Source: Bipolaris cookei
Taxonomy: Eukaryota > Ascomycota > Dothideomycetes > Pleosporales > Pleosporaceae
Direction: 5' to 3'
Length of the DNA stretch: 35,095 bases
Assembly: GCA_002286855.1 (NCBI GenBank)
Contig: NRSV01000138.1
Coordinates: 1 to 35,095, forward strand
Each line of letters begins with the position of its first letter. Positions within the stretch are counted from its first letter, which is position 1. A program made the translations under genes and the position numbers. This document shows, in pieces, positions 1 to 8,648 of the stretch. The notes under the pieces are model-generated. The model saw only the letters and a program-made list of their open reading frames with translations. It had not been told where the DNA came from and ran no database searches.

Positions 1-215
1 AGGTGATGGAGTCATGCTATGACTGTACTAGTAGAGCACTGTCAGCCAATCATAACCGCTAGGATTTTTAGCGGTTCGCTAAACCTACCTTTATCTAGAT
101 AGCTCAAGAAAGGTACTTTAGCTTGGCGACTCGTTTAACATTTAGTACGATATACAAATGGTTTACTACCAAATGCCCAGCATCAGGTAAATCGCGGAAG
201 CAGGCCATGTATTCT
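1..215. repeat. Dispersed repeat, left copy (inverted relative to 31397-31611)
   Basis: The first 215 bases match the reverse complement of 31397-31611 almost base for base over exactly the same length. The copy contains a small palindrome (AACCGCT near 54-60 and AGCGGTT near 70-76). It is followed by TA and a pogo-type end with CCGTGTC at 217. The window begins here, so the true outer limit is unknown. I do not recognise the family. An open frame of about 90 codons crosses it, but its conservation looks like plain repeat identity rather than coding constraint. Confidence 0.75.
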
Positions 216-216
216 A

Positions 217-331
217 CCGTGTCTGTGCGCGTAATGCACATGTCGCGTAATGATCATGGAACACCAAAACAACACCATTTTCAACGCGTCATAGCTCTAC
301 AACCATGGTACCTATTGATGATACGCTTGCA
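217..331 (+). pseudogene. 5' end of pogo-like element F (leader and first codons only)
   Basis: After a TA at 215-216 the sequence starts CCGTGTCTGTGCGCG, close to the ends of element E (CCGTGTCCGTGCAC). It runs through an untranslated leader with TCAACGCGTCATAGCTC (281-297) to an ATG at 305. Only about nine codons (MVPIDDTLA) remain before element A begins. The start resembles element O (AFIDDALE) and belongs to the pogo/Fot1-type DDE_1 transposases. The rest of the gene is absent, probably because of the suspect join at 1098 rather than a simple deletion. Confidence 0.55.
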
Positions 332-432
332 TACTGTCCGTGCTCACCCAATGCAACAGTCAGCTAATGCAACACCATCCGCCCCACCATAATATCAACC
401 CATCATTTTCAACACGTGATATCTCCACCACC

Positions 433-1598
433 ATGACAGCTCTTGCAAAAGCGATTGCGGCAATCGATTCACAAGGTCCAGAAGGTCAACTTTCATACCG
501 CGCGGTTGCAAAAAAATTTGGTGTTGAGCTTTCAACATTAACGCGTCGGCACCAAAACAAAACACAGTCGCGAGCTGCAGCTGCTAAAAAACGTCAACTA
601 CTCACTCCACCACAAGAATCTGAGCTAGTAAAATATATATAAAAACTTACTACGCGCGGCTTACCACCTTCTCGAGCTATAGTAAAAAATTATGTGGCGG
701 TTATTGCAGAATGGGAGCCCTCTAGTAGCTGTGTTTCACGGTTTTTGACCCGTCACCACGATAAAATATTCACCAAAAAATCCACCAGTATCGACCGGGC
801 CCGTCGTCTGGCTGACAATCCAGCCAACTACCAACCATATTTTGATCTCCTCACTGCCAAGCTCGATCAGTATGACATTGCGCCACATAATATCTATAAT
901 ATGGATGAGAAGGGCTTCTTACTTGGCCGGATTTCACCATCGAAAAGAATCTATTCAAAGGAGCTTTGGGAGCAAAAGAAAGTGCGGCAATCCCTCCAAG
1001 ATGGGAGTAGGGATTGGACAACAATTATTGGCTGTATTTGCGCTGATGGGAGCTCAGTAGATCCCGCGATAATCTACGAGGGAGCAGATGGTCTTCANAG
1101 AAAGCTTCTCAACCTACAGCAGCACGAAGAGTATCACAGTACTGCGGTGATATGGAGCTCACGATCAGTGAGGGAGGCCAGAGCCCGCGAGGCAATAGAA
1201 CAACAACAAGAACATGAAAAAAAACTCCAAAAAAACATCAGAGGGAGGAGCGAGCTGCCGCAGCTGCCTACAGAAAAATGATGACAGCAGAGGCACGGGA
1301 GGCTCGCCAAATGTCGAGAATAGCGCAGCAGCGGGAGCGAGCTGCGAGGGCTGCACAACTAGCTACCGCGCGCGCTGAAAAGGCACGAGAACGCGCTGCT
1401 GCAACCGCACAAAAAGCTCGCGATAAGCAGAATACTACTAAATGAAAAGCTTCATCAAATCAGAATACAAAAATATCAAAGCGGCGTCGTGTTGTGGAGG
1501 CTGAAAGTGGTGGTGGTGATGCATCACCACCCGCCAAGCCTCCCACCAAAACCACCACCCGCGGCCGCAGTGTGCGGTTGCCCAGCAAATATCAGTAG
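433..1598 (+). pseudogene. Pogo/Fot1-type DDE_1 transposase A, broken
   Basis: From ATG 433 there is an N-terminal psq-type helix-turn-helix (LSYRAVAKKFGVELSTLTRR), a Tc5/CENP-B-type DNA-binding region with CVSRFLTRHHDK, and the first catalytic block NMDEKGF. The frame has a TAA at 640-642. At 1098 it jumps from the middle of the DDE core (AIIYEGADGL) to the charged C-terminal tail, so the second and third catalytic aspartates are missing. Around 1200-1280, near two A-runs, the frame shifts. A TGA follows at 1443-1445. The tail ends in GRSVRLPSKYQ and TAG at 1596-1598, a C-terminal motif also seen in E, I, P and M. It cannot make a working transposase. Confidence 0.85.
1098..1098. other. Ambiguous base at a probable false join inside element A
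   Basis: The single N falls exactly where the transposase reading jumps from the DDE core to the C-terminal tail. The contexts on its two sides disagree. The left half of A sits in element F. The right half sits inside the terminal repeat of B, which itself lies in G. I infer that two repeat copies were merged here. Confidence 0.6.
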
Positions 1599-1752
1599 AT
1601 AGATATCAAATATACGATCGTGCGAGTACTCCACCAAAGAATCCCGCGATAATAACGTTGTGGTGGTGGTCAAAAGCTTCATTTTTTGGTAGGCTCGCAT
1701 TTTGGTGGGGTGTTGCATTGGCTGAAGTGTTGCATTGGGTGCGCACGGACAG

Positions 1753-3566
1753 TAAGCTGCGCACCCCACTAAACTTGACGCGACTCTCCACACAACCACC
1801 ACAATGCCGCGACAACAACGTTCTGTACAAACTTCTCGTGAAGGCAGAATAAGCCTTGCTATAGCGTCTTACCGTAATAACCTAAAACAATCTATTCGCG
1901 CTCTTGCAAAAGCGTACGATGTGCCAGAATCGACTCTTCGAACGCGTCTCCGCGGCGTCCAGCCACGATCAGAGACAGCCTCTGTTAATCGCAAGCTATC
2001 GCCAATTGAAGAGCAGTCTCTCATTCAGTGGATCTTAGAGCTAGATCGACGAGGCTTTCCAACTCATATCATCGACATGCGACGAATGGCAGACGCTCTA
2101 CTCGCCGCGCGTGGCCAAGATCCACCTCCACAACCTATTGGCAAGAAGTGGGTTTCGCGTTTCGTCCAGAGCCAGCCTGAGCTTCAAATAAAGTGGAGTA
2201 GAAGGCTTAATAGCCAGCGTGCTAGCTCTGAGGATCCTATCGTAATTATAGCGTGGTTTAAGCTAGTAGAGGAGACGCGCCAGACGTACGGTGTTCTTGA
2301 TCAAGATATCTACAACTTTGACGAGACTGGATTCGCTATGGGTGTTGCTGCAACGTCAAAAGTCGTGACTAGCTCTGATAGAGTTGGTCGGGCAGTTGTC
2401 GTACAGCCAGGTAATCGCGAGTGGGTAACAGCGATTGAGTGTATTAACGCGTCTGGCTGGTCTCTGCCACCATTAATAATCCTATCTGGTAAAGTCCACC
2501 AGAGCACCTGGTATCGCGACCTCCCACTAGACTGGACTGTCGGCGTCTCAGAGAATGGTTGGACAACGGACGAGCTTGGCGTAGATTGGGTGAAGCATTT
2601 CAACCAGTATACAGCTGCTCGTACGGCTGGAGTCTACCGTCTTCTTATTGTAGACGGCCACAGTAGTCATATTACGCCAGAGTTCGACCAGTTCTGTACA
2701 GAGAATAAGATTATCACTCTCTGTTTACCGTCTCATACGTCGCATCTCCTCCAGCCTCTAGATGTGAGCTGCTACTCCCCTCTTAAGCGCGCATACGGGC
2801 GTGAGATTGAGGCGCTCGCCCACCATGGGGTCTACCACATTGACAAAACAGATTTCCTCGCAGCCTATACGCGGATCCGGCCGACAGTATTTACGCAGCA
2901 GAATATCCAGGCAGGTTTCCGGGCGACAGGCCTTGTCCCTCTTTGTCCAGATCGTGTTTTGTCGTCATTGACTGTCGTCCGGACGCCGTCTCCACCACAT
3001 ACAACTACCGACAACAACACTACAACGCAGCCAGCAGCGCAGCTAGAAACACCACATACAGTAGAACAGCTTCAGCAGCAGGTACGCTATCTCCAAGAGC
3101 GACTGCGCCACCAGCCAGAGAGTCCAACAAGCGTTGCGATACGCCAGCTTGCTAAAAGCGCTCAGCTTGCGATGCAATCAGCAATAATACTTGCAGAGGA
3201 GAATAAGAAGCTACGTGAAGAAAATCAGCGTCAACGACAAAAGCAGAGTCAGCCGCGTCAATATATCGCTTTTGGTGGGGTACTCCAGGTGCAGCAGGCT
3301 CGGCAGCTTGCTGCAGAGGCAGAAAGGGTGGTCGTAGAGGGTGAGCAGGCTGAGGGCAGTCAGCGACGTCAGCGCGCGCCGCCAACGTGTACGAAGTGCC
3401 ATATTCAAGGACACACTCGCACTTCGTGTAGAACCAGATAATAAATTATGCCTTTCAATTTTATCTTATATTATTGCATTGTTGTAGAATAATTGCTTGG
3501 AAAGTCCTAACAAGTTTAGTGGGGTGCGCAGCTTACTGATCCGCGCAGCTTACTGATCCCGCACGT
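1753..3566 (+). mobile_element. Pogo-like DNA transposon B, 5' terminus missing
   Basis: The inner terminal repeat AGCTGCGCACCCCACTAAAC (from 1755) matches the complement of the right end, where a related box AGTAAGCTGCGC occurs twice (about 3530-3560). The right end is CACGT followed by TA (3567-3568), as in elements D and H. The outermost bases expected on the left (ACGTG...) are absent, because element A abuts at an internal TA of this repeat. The transposase gene is intact. Confidence 0.8.
1804..3441 (+). CDS. Intact pogo/Fot1-type DDE_1 transposase with C-terminal CCHC knuckle (element B)
   Basis: A 545-residue open frame starts at ATG 1804, 36 nt after the inner terminal repeat. It encodes the nuclear transposase that would bind the element's ends and carry out cut-and-paste at TA. 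Visible parts: psq-type helix-turn-helix (about 11-50), Tc5/CENP-B-type helix-turn-helix (about 65-130), DDE_1 core with D173 (NFDETGF), D284 (VDGHSSH) and D320 (LQPLDVS). This gives D-D-D with 35 residues between the last two, typical of pogo. Polar coiled-coil-like stretches follow, then a knuckle C529-X2-C532-X4-H537-X4-C542 at the extreme end. No stop, frameshift or intron is seen, so this is the best candidate here for a functional source of transposase, although its own left terminus is incomplete. The decayed relative D shares the whole layout. Confidence 0.93.
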   Translation: MPRQQRSVQTSREGRISLAIASYRNNLKQSIRALAKAYDVPESTLRTRLRGVQPRSETASVNRKLSPIEEQSLIQWILELDRRGFPTHIIDMRRMADALLAARGQDPPPQPIGKKWVSRFVQSQPELQIKWSRRLNSQRASSEDPIVIIAWFKLVEETRQTYGVLDQDIYNFDETGFAMGVAATSKVVTSSDRVGRAVVVQPGNREWVTAIECINASGWSLPPLIILSGKVHQSTWYRDLPLDWTVGVSENGWTTDELGVDWVKHFNQYTAARTAGVYRLLIVDGHSSHITPEFDQFCTENKIITLCLPSHTSHLLQPLDVSCYSPLKRAYGREIEALAHHGVYHIDKTDFLAAYTRIRPTVFTQQNIQAGFRATGLVPLCPDRVLSSLTVVRTPSPPHTTTDNNTTTQPAAQLETPHTVEQLQQQVRYLQERLRHQPESPTSVAIRQLAKSAQLAMQSAIILAEENKKLREENQRQRQKQSQPRQYIAFGGVLQVQQARQLAAEAERVVVEGEQAEGSQRRQRAPPTCTKCHIQGHTRTSCRTR

Positions 3567-3568
3567 TA

Positions 3569-3769
3569 TCGCACAAGCTCCAGCTCCTGTTGTGAGCTGA
3601 GTTTGTGCCCATTTGCTAGCTGGGTGCCCATTGCAGCCTATATACCTCTGTGTCTTCGGCTCAGCGTTAAGCGATTAATATTGTATTTCGCAGCAAGTTT
3701 ACTATATGAAAAAATTTCTCCTGGCTTACACAACTCGATTTCTTCAATTGTAGCTTTAATTGGATCCAT
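3569..3769 (-). pseudogene. N-terminal fragment of pogo-like transposase G
   Basis: On the minus strand, ATG at 3769 opens MDPIKATIEE and a psq-type helix-turn-helix (YSKLAAKYNINRLTLSRRHR). A TAG at 3638-3640 follows, and the same frame continues to LSSQQELELV, the usual linker before the CENP-B-like domain. The reading stops where B's right end and its TA begin (3567-3568), so B was inserted into G. The remainder of G should lie beyond B's left end but is not there, which again points to the join at 1098. The leader motif at 3777-3793 precedes the ATG by 7 nt. Confidence 0.75.
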
Positions 3770-4000
3770 ATTGATATAGTTATGGCGCATTAAAGTTATG
3801 GTTTTACTACTTGTTTTGGTGGTGGGTGGGCGCCAGGTGAATCCGGGCGTCCAGTGCATGGGCACGGTACGGGACCCAGGTACTCGCCCCACGGTGTCTA
3901 CTGTCTTGGCGCGCCCAACGAGCCATTCCGGCCAACGAGCCACCTGTACCCCATAACATTGTGAGCCGTCTCAACTTCAACGCGCCATAACTCCACAACC

Positions 4001-5792
4001 ATCGATCCGATTCAGGAAGCGATTAAATATCTGGAATCGCGTGAAGCTGGAGGTAGATTTCCGTATCGTGAAGTTGCAAAAATGTTTAATGCTGACCGAA
4101 CGACGCTGTCGCAGCGGCACCAAGGCGCGCGAGCGACAATTACTCAACCCACAACAAGAGTCTGAGCTTGTGCTGTACATAGAAATATGCGCAAGAAGGG
4201 TTTTACCACCTACAAGAGAAATGACACAAAACTTCGCGACGACGATAGTGAAGTCCGAGGTTTCACACAGCTGAGTTACGCGGTTTCTTCATCGCCACGC
4301 CGACGAGCTTACTATCAAATGGAGCTCTAGGATTGATCGCAACAGGTACAAAGTTGACTCGCCATCTAAATATAAGCTTTAATTTGACATGCTTTGCTCG
4401 AAGATGCAAGAGCACGGCGTTGAAGAGTGCAACACGTACAATATGGATGAGAAAGGCTTCGCCGTTGGTGTCGCAAAACGCGGCAAATGTGTATTCTCTA
4501 AGGCCTCATTGGGGTCTAAAGCAGCCGTACAAGATGGCAATCGTGAATGGATAACGCTGCTGGCTTGCGTATGTGCTTCTGGAGAGTCATTGCCGCCTGC
4601 TGTTGTGTACCAGGGTTCCTCCGGGATTCAATCGGGCTGGGTGGACGTGGTAGAGGTTGGTAAACAAGGTTTTCTTCTCAAACTCAGAGTCGGGATGGAA
4701 CAATAACGACATAGGTTTAGCATGGCTTGAGCAGGTATTTGAGCGCTTCACGAAGCCAAAAGCGCGACGCAGTTACAGACTTCTTTTATTTGACGGCCAC
4801 GGCAGCCATCTCACGACCGATTTCATAGATTTTTGCGACCGCAATCGTATCCTCTTGGCCGTCTTTCCACCTTATTCAACCCACAGCTTACAGCCGCTCG
4901 ATGTGGTGCTCTTCGGGCCTCTTTCGAAGTCCTACTCTGCAGAACTTGATCGCCGCCTCCACCGCACGCAAGGCATCACAAGGACCACGAAACGTGACTT
5001 CTTCGAGAACCTTTGGCTCGCGTGGAGCTCTATAATGACGCCAGAGCGTATTAAGAAGAGTTTTCAAGCTACAGGCGTGTGGCCGATGGATGCGGACGCT
5101 GTACTGAAACGCTTTAATAAGCGCACTTCAAGGCAAGCTAAAGCTTCACAACTCGGGCAGCACGGTGATGGCGATAGCTGGAGAGAGTTGCGAAAAAATT
5201 ATGACGCTGCGGTACCTAATAAAGTACAAGTTGAAGCCCAGCAGCTTAAGGCTTCATTACTCTCTCTACAAATACAAAACGAACTCCTCCACCACGAGAA
5301 TCAAGATCTACAACAAGCGCTTACAGCAAGAGAAAAGGGTAATGACAAGAGCAAGACTATGGACCTTCAGCAGCGCGAGCGCGTGAAACAGGATGAAGCC
5401 GAGCAGCTACAACTCCAAAAAGCTCACTATAGAGAGCTAAAGGAGGTTTCAAAGTTATACTAAAAGCAGCTACAAGAAGCTGCCCGGGTGGAGCGACAGC
5501 GTGCTGCTGAGGAGCGTCGCGAGCTCAAGAAAGCACGGGCTAAAGAGCTGGCTGCTGCCCGGGCGCTCAAAAAGCAGCAACGCGACGCTACAACCGCAGA
5601 GAAATCTTGCGATAGAGCAAATACTGTCAAATGAAAAGTCTCGCGTAGCTCTACAAGTAATCCGATAAAAGCATCGTCATGTTGCGGCTGCACGAAGTGG
5701 TGTTGACGCTGAACCGCTAGCTGCGCCTCTCCCACCCAAAATTACTACATAGGTGTGGCCGCAACAGCTGGTTACCAGCAAAATATAAATAA
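4001..5792 (+). pseudogene. Pogo/Fot1-type DDE_1 transposase C, decayed
   Basis: The reading starts where an ATC (4001-4003) replaces the expected ATG, 7 nt after the leader motif 3977-3993. It encodes a psq helix-turn-helix (FPYREVAKMFNADRTTLSQR) and shifts frame near 4130. It continues with in-frame TGA (4272-4274) and TAA (about 4377) through NMDEKGFAVG, shifts frame again near 4655, and then stays open over NDIGLAW, LFDGHGSH and LQPLDVVLF, so all three catalytic aspartates are recognisable. A glutamine- and lysine-rich coiled-coil tail follows, with stops at 5461-5463 and 5632, ending in a frame-shifted CGRNSWLPAKYK and TAA (5790-5792). Clearly dead. Terminal repeats could not be placed with confidence. 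Confidence 0.85.
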
Positions 5793-5809
5793 TACAATCG
5801 ACGCGCAAG

Positions 5810-6580
5810 GCTCTTGAGGCTACAGGACTTTCACCCTTCAACCCTGAGGTGATATTGAATAGGTTTAATACTAGCCTAAGCTTTAGCAATAGCGAGTCCT
5901 CAACCCTCAGCGCCTCTGGTTAGAGGAAGATAAGGCAGCTAGTCGATCGCGCAGTGAACGATAGGGACCGAAAGAAGATTGTGAAGCTCAATCAGACTAT
6001 TCATCATCTTTCTGTTAGAGCAATGCTCGCTGAGCATGAGAACAAGGGCCCACGAGAGGCTTTAGTCAGTGAGAGGATGCGCGGAAAGCAAGGCAAGCCT
6101 CTCCTACTTCAGGAGCCTGAGGAGTATCATGGTGGAGCTGTATTCCGATCTCCGAGGAAAGTGAAGGAGGCACGTGATCGACAGTAGCTTAAGGAGTGCG
6201 AGGAGGAGCAGTTACAGCAGCAAAAAGCCAAGGCAAATAGACAGCGTGAGGAGGCAAGGCAGGCTAAGGCTGAGGCAGTTCAAGCGAGGCGTCAGGCAAA
6301 GGTTGAGGCTAGGATATTGAAAGAGAAGGAGAAGGCTGATCGGGCTGCTAAACAGGCCTTCAGGGCAGCTGCTCGCAGGACTCATCGACTCAAACAAGTT
6401 CTAAAAACCTCTCAAGAGGGAAATGAGCGCATCTCCAAGGCTCCTGCAAAAATTAGCTCGAAAAAGAGAGCTATTGTGAGGTCTACAGCTGGTGGAGAGG
6501 CTTAGGGTGCTGTTGCAGGCGCACCAGCTATTCGGTCACAGCGCGGCCGAGCAATTAAGACTCCAAAGCGATATTTATAG
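5810..6580 (+). pseudogene. C-terminal fragment of pogo-like transposase I
   Basis: One frame runs from LEATGLSPFNPEVIL (the end of the DDE_1 domain) through EEYHGGAVFRSPRKVKEARDR, a typical tail block of this family. A long Lys/Arg/Glu/Ala coiled-coil stretch follows, ending in GRAIKTPKRYL and TAG at 6578-6580. In-frame stops lie near 5923, at 6185-6187 and at 6503-6505. The catalytic core is missing, and the fragment abuts the end of C at about 5795. Its 3' flank is cut by element H at TA 6639-6640. It belongs to a different subfamily from C. Confidence 0.75.
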
Positions 6581-6640
6581 CGCAGTACATTATTTAACAC
6601 CTCTATATTCCTCCATTAAAAAGGATCGCAATAATAGCTA

Positions 6641-8425
6641 ACGTGGTTCACAAGCGAGTCGGCCACTTTGCACTGGCGCGTCACCATTAAGACGTTATCA
6701 TGTATCTTTATCACAGTCAATAAACTATTACAGTATATCAAATTAATTATCAGAATCGCCACTATCACTTGCACTATCTATATCAACTGCGCAGGTGCGG
6801 GCGTTGTGTCCAGTCTCCCTACAACGCCCGCACCGCCTCTCTCCTCGCACCCTCTTTAGCGCGCTCTCGCCGTCGCTACGACTCCTATTCGTCCGTTCAG
6901 TTAATATATCTTGTGCCTCACCTACAGTAAGAGTCTCGTCTGTCCGTACGTATCGCCGCTTGCGGCTCTTGCGCTTGTTTGCTGCATCTAAAGCCTCTCG
7001 AAGAGCAGCTATTTCCTCTCTCATAAGCGTCATCTCATGTGTCATTTGCTGAGCCCCTTTACTTAACTGCACAACCTTCTCATCAAGAGAACTTGCAGAA
7101 GACCCACGGCAATTTCTTACTCTCTGTCGAATGAGAGTACTTTGAGCCTCAACTTCGCGCGCGTTGTGTGGTGTCTGCGCCTCCCAGGCGTCTGCAGCAC
7201 TACATCAAGCTTTGATAGCACGGCCTGTGGGTCATGTGGGACTAGACCAGTGCCTCTAAAGCCAGCTTGGATATTCTCCTTCGTAATAGACTGCTCAAAA
7301 GCAGTCGTAAAGGCTGACAGGAAGGTCTCCTTGCTGATATAATGGGTATGGTTGCGTGCCAAGCCTGAAACTACGTCGCCATACTTGCGCTTTAACGGCC
7401 AGAAGCAGGCCACATCAAGAGGCTGCAGTAGGTGAGACGAGTGCGCAGACATGCAGAGAAGAACAATATTCTTCTCCTTGCGAAGATCTTGAAATTCGAC
7501 AGAGCATTGGCTTTCATGGCCGTCGATAATGAGTAGTCGATATCTACCCACATTGCAGCCCTTTGTATAGGTATCAAAGTGCTCTAGTCACGCAAGAGCA
7601 AGCTGATTGTTCGTCCAGCCATTAAGACTGACTTCAAGCACCCAGTGGGCAGGCAGGTTCTCAACCCGGACGTCGATAAGCACCTTGCCCGCAAAGATAA
7701 CGAAGGGTGGTAGCTGGCGACCTGACGCGCCTACGCCTTGGATTACAGTAACTCACTCACGGCTGCCTGGCTGTATCCGCTTCTTTTTGCCATGTCCTTC
7801 TGAGCCTGTGATAACTAACTGTGATAAAATCTTGCCCATCATAAAGCCAGTTTAATCAAAGTTGTAGATATCGTCGTCCACAATACCCCACTTCTGCTTT
7901 GTCGCCTCAACTAGATCAAACTAGCGCTGGATAGCTGCTGGATCTTTGCAGGTAGCTCACTGGTGATCATAAGGACAGCTCCAGCGCGTACGGAGCTCAG
8001 GAGTTCGCTTGGCAAAGTTGTCAACCCAGTTCTTGCCAGTAGGGTTGCTCTCCCGCTCATGCAGGAGTTTATCGGGCATATCTCGAACGTCGGCCTTTGT
8101 AGGCGCAAATCCTCTCGCAGACTCTTCAAGGATATGCTTAACTACAGCCTTCTCTTCTAGCTTGTTTAGGCGCTTCGAGTTGGCTTCACAGTCGCGTCGG
8201 AGACGCTTCCCAGCACGTCGGTCTTGCAGAGTAGTTCGAGGCACGTTATAAATAGTAGCAGCATGTCTTTGGTTTTGAACACGTTTTGTTTGGATATCAA
8301 AAAGAGCAAGCTGAAGATCTGATTCAGTATATGAAGTTTGAGAGGTGCGTTGTTGAGACATGACGCATTAAAGTGTTGATGGGGACGCGCCGGTGCAAAG
8401 TGGCTGACTCGCTTGTGAACCACGT
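6641..8425 (-). mobile_element. Pogo-like DNA transposon H, complete ends, TA-flanked
   Basis: The ends are inverted repeats of about 47 bp with three mismatches, beginning ACGTGGTTCACAAGCGAGTC on both sides. TA lies on each side (6639-6640 and 8426-8427). The 1,785-bp interior holds a transposase on the minus strand with several stops. The same terminal sequence, with one change, occurs alone at 15291-15310. Confidence 0.88.
6743..8361 (-). pseudogene. Pogo-type DDE_1 transposase H with CCHC knuckle, decayed
   Basis: On the minus strand from ATG 8361: N-terminal helix-turn-helix (AATIYNVPRTTLQDR), the CENP-B-like region (GKNWVDNFAKRTPEL), and the catalytic blocks DIYNFD-stop-TGF, IIDGHES and LLQPLDVACF. 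The IQAGFRGTGLVPHDP block and a helical C-terminal part follow, ending with a knuckle CGRCRETGHNARTC (C-X2-C-X4-H-X4-C) and an acidic tail. At least five in-frame stops lie between 7577 and 7957. Three look like TGG to TGA/TAG changes. The frame shifts once near 7117. The architecture matches B and D, but the sequence is a distinct subfamily. Confidence 0.87.
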
Positions 8426-8427
8426 TA

Positions 8428-8646
8428 TTGTGTGTGGCTCTATAGCCTCGAGTTGTAGGGCCGTTTCGGTGTTCAAGTGGGTCGTTTCGCCGTCAACCTC
8501 GGTACTCTACTCGAACAAACTTCTGATTGGTGACTGTATCTAAACTCCTTCGTTGTAATTAAACCCCATAGAACGGCCTTTGGCCAAAGTCTTACATAGC
8601 CCCGAGCTGCGTAGACTATAATAGAATAAATAAATAAATCAATTTA
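8428..8646. other. Spacer between elements H and J, no gene seen
   Basis: About 220 bp with no convincing reading frame. It ends in an AT-rich run with repeated AAATA units just before the TA target of element J. It may be old host DNA or repeat debris. Confidence 0.4.
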
Positions 8647-8648
8647 TA

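Larger units (their letters stand above)
334..1752 (+). mobile_element. Pogo-like DNA transposon A (TA-flanked, internally broken)
   Basis: The ends are inverted: CTGTCCGTGCTCACCCAATG at 334 and the complement of CTGTCCGTGCGCACCCAATG ending at 1752, each followed inward by two direct AATGCAACA boxes. TA lies on both sides (332-333 and 1753-1754), the target duplication expected for Tc1/mariner/pogo elements. The interior lacks about 0.9 kb of transposase sequence at the ambiguous base 1098. The left flank is element F and the right flank is the terminal repeat of element B, so the two halves may come from different copies. Confidence 0.75.

Noticed and set aside
123..392. Conserved open frame across the left 215-bp repeat, also seen at 31193-31489
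   Set aside because: No ATG start. It crosses the repeat into element ends that differ between the copies, and its identity is explained by nucleotide identity of the repeat.
5460..5735. Minus-strand frame rich in Arg/Ser/Ala
   Set aside because: Shadow of the coiled-coil tail of transposase C.
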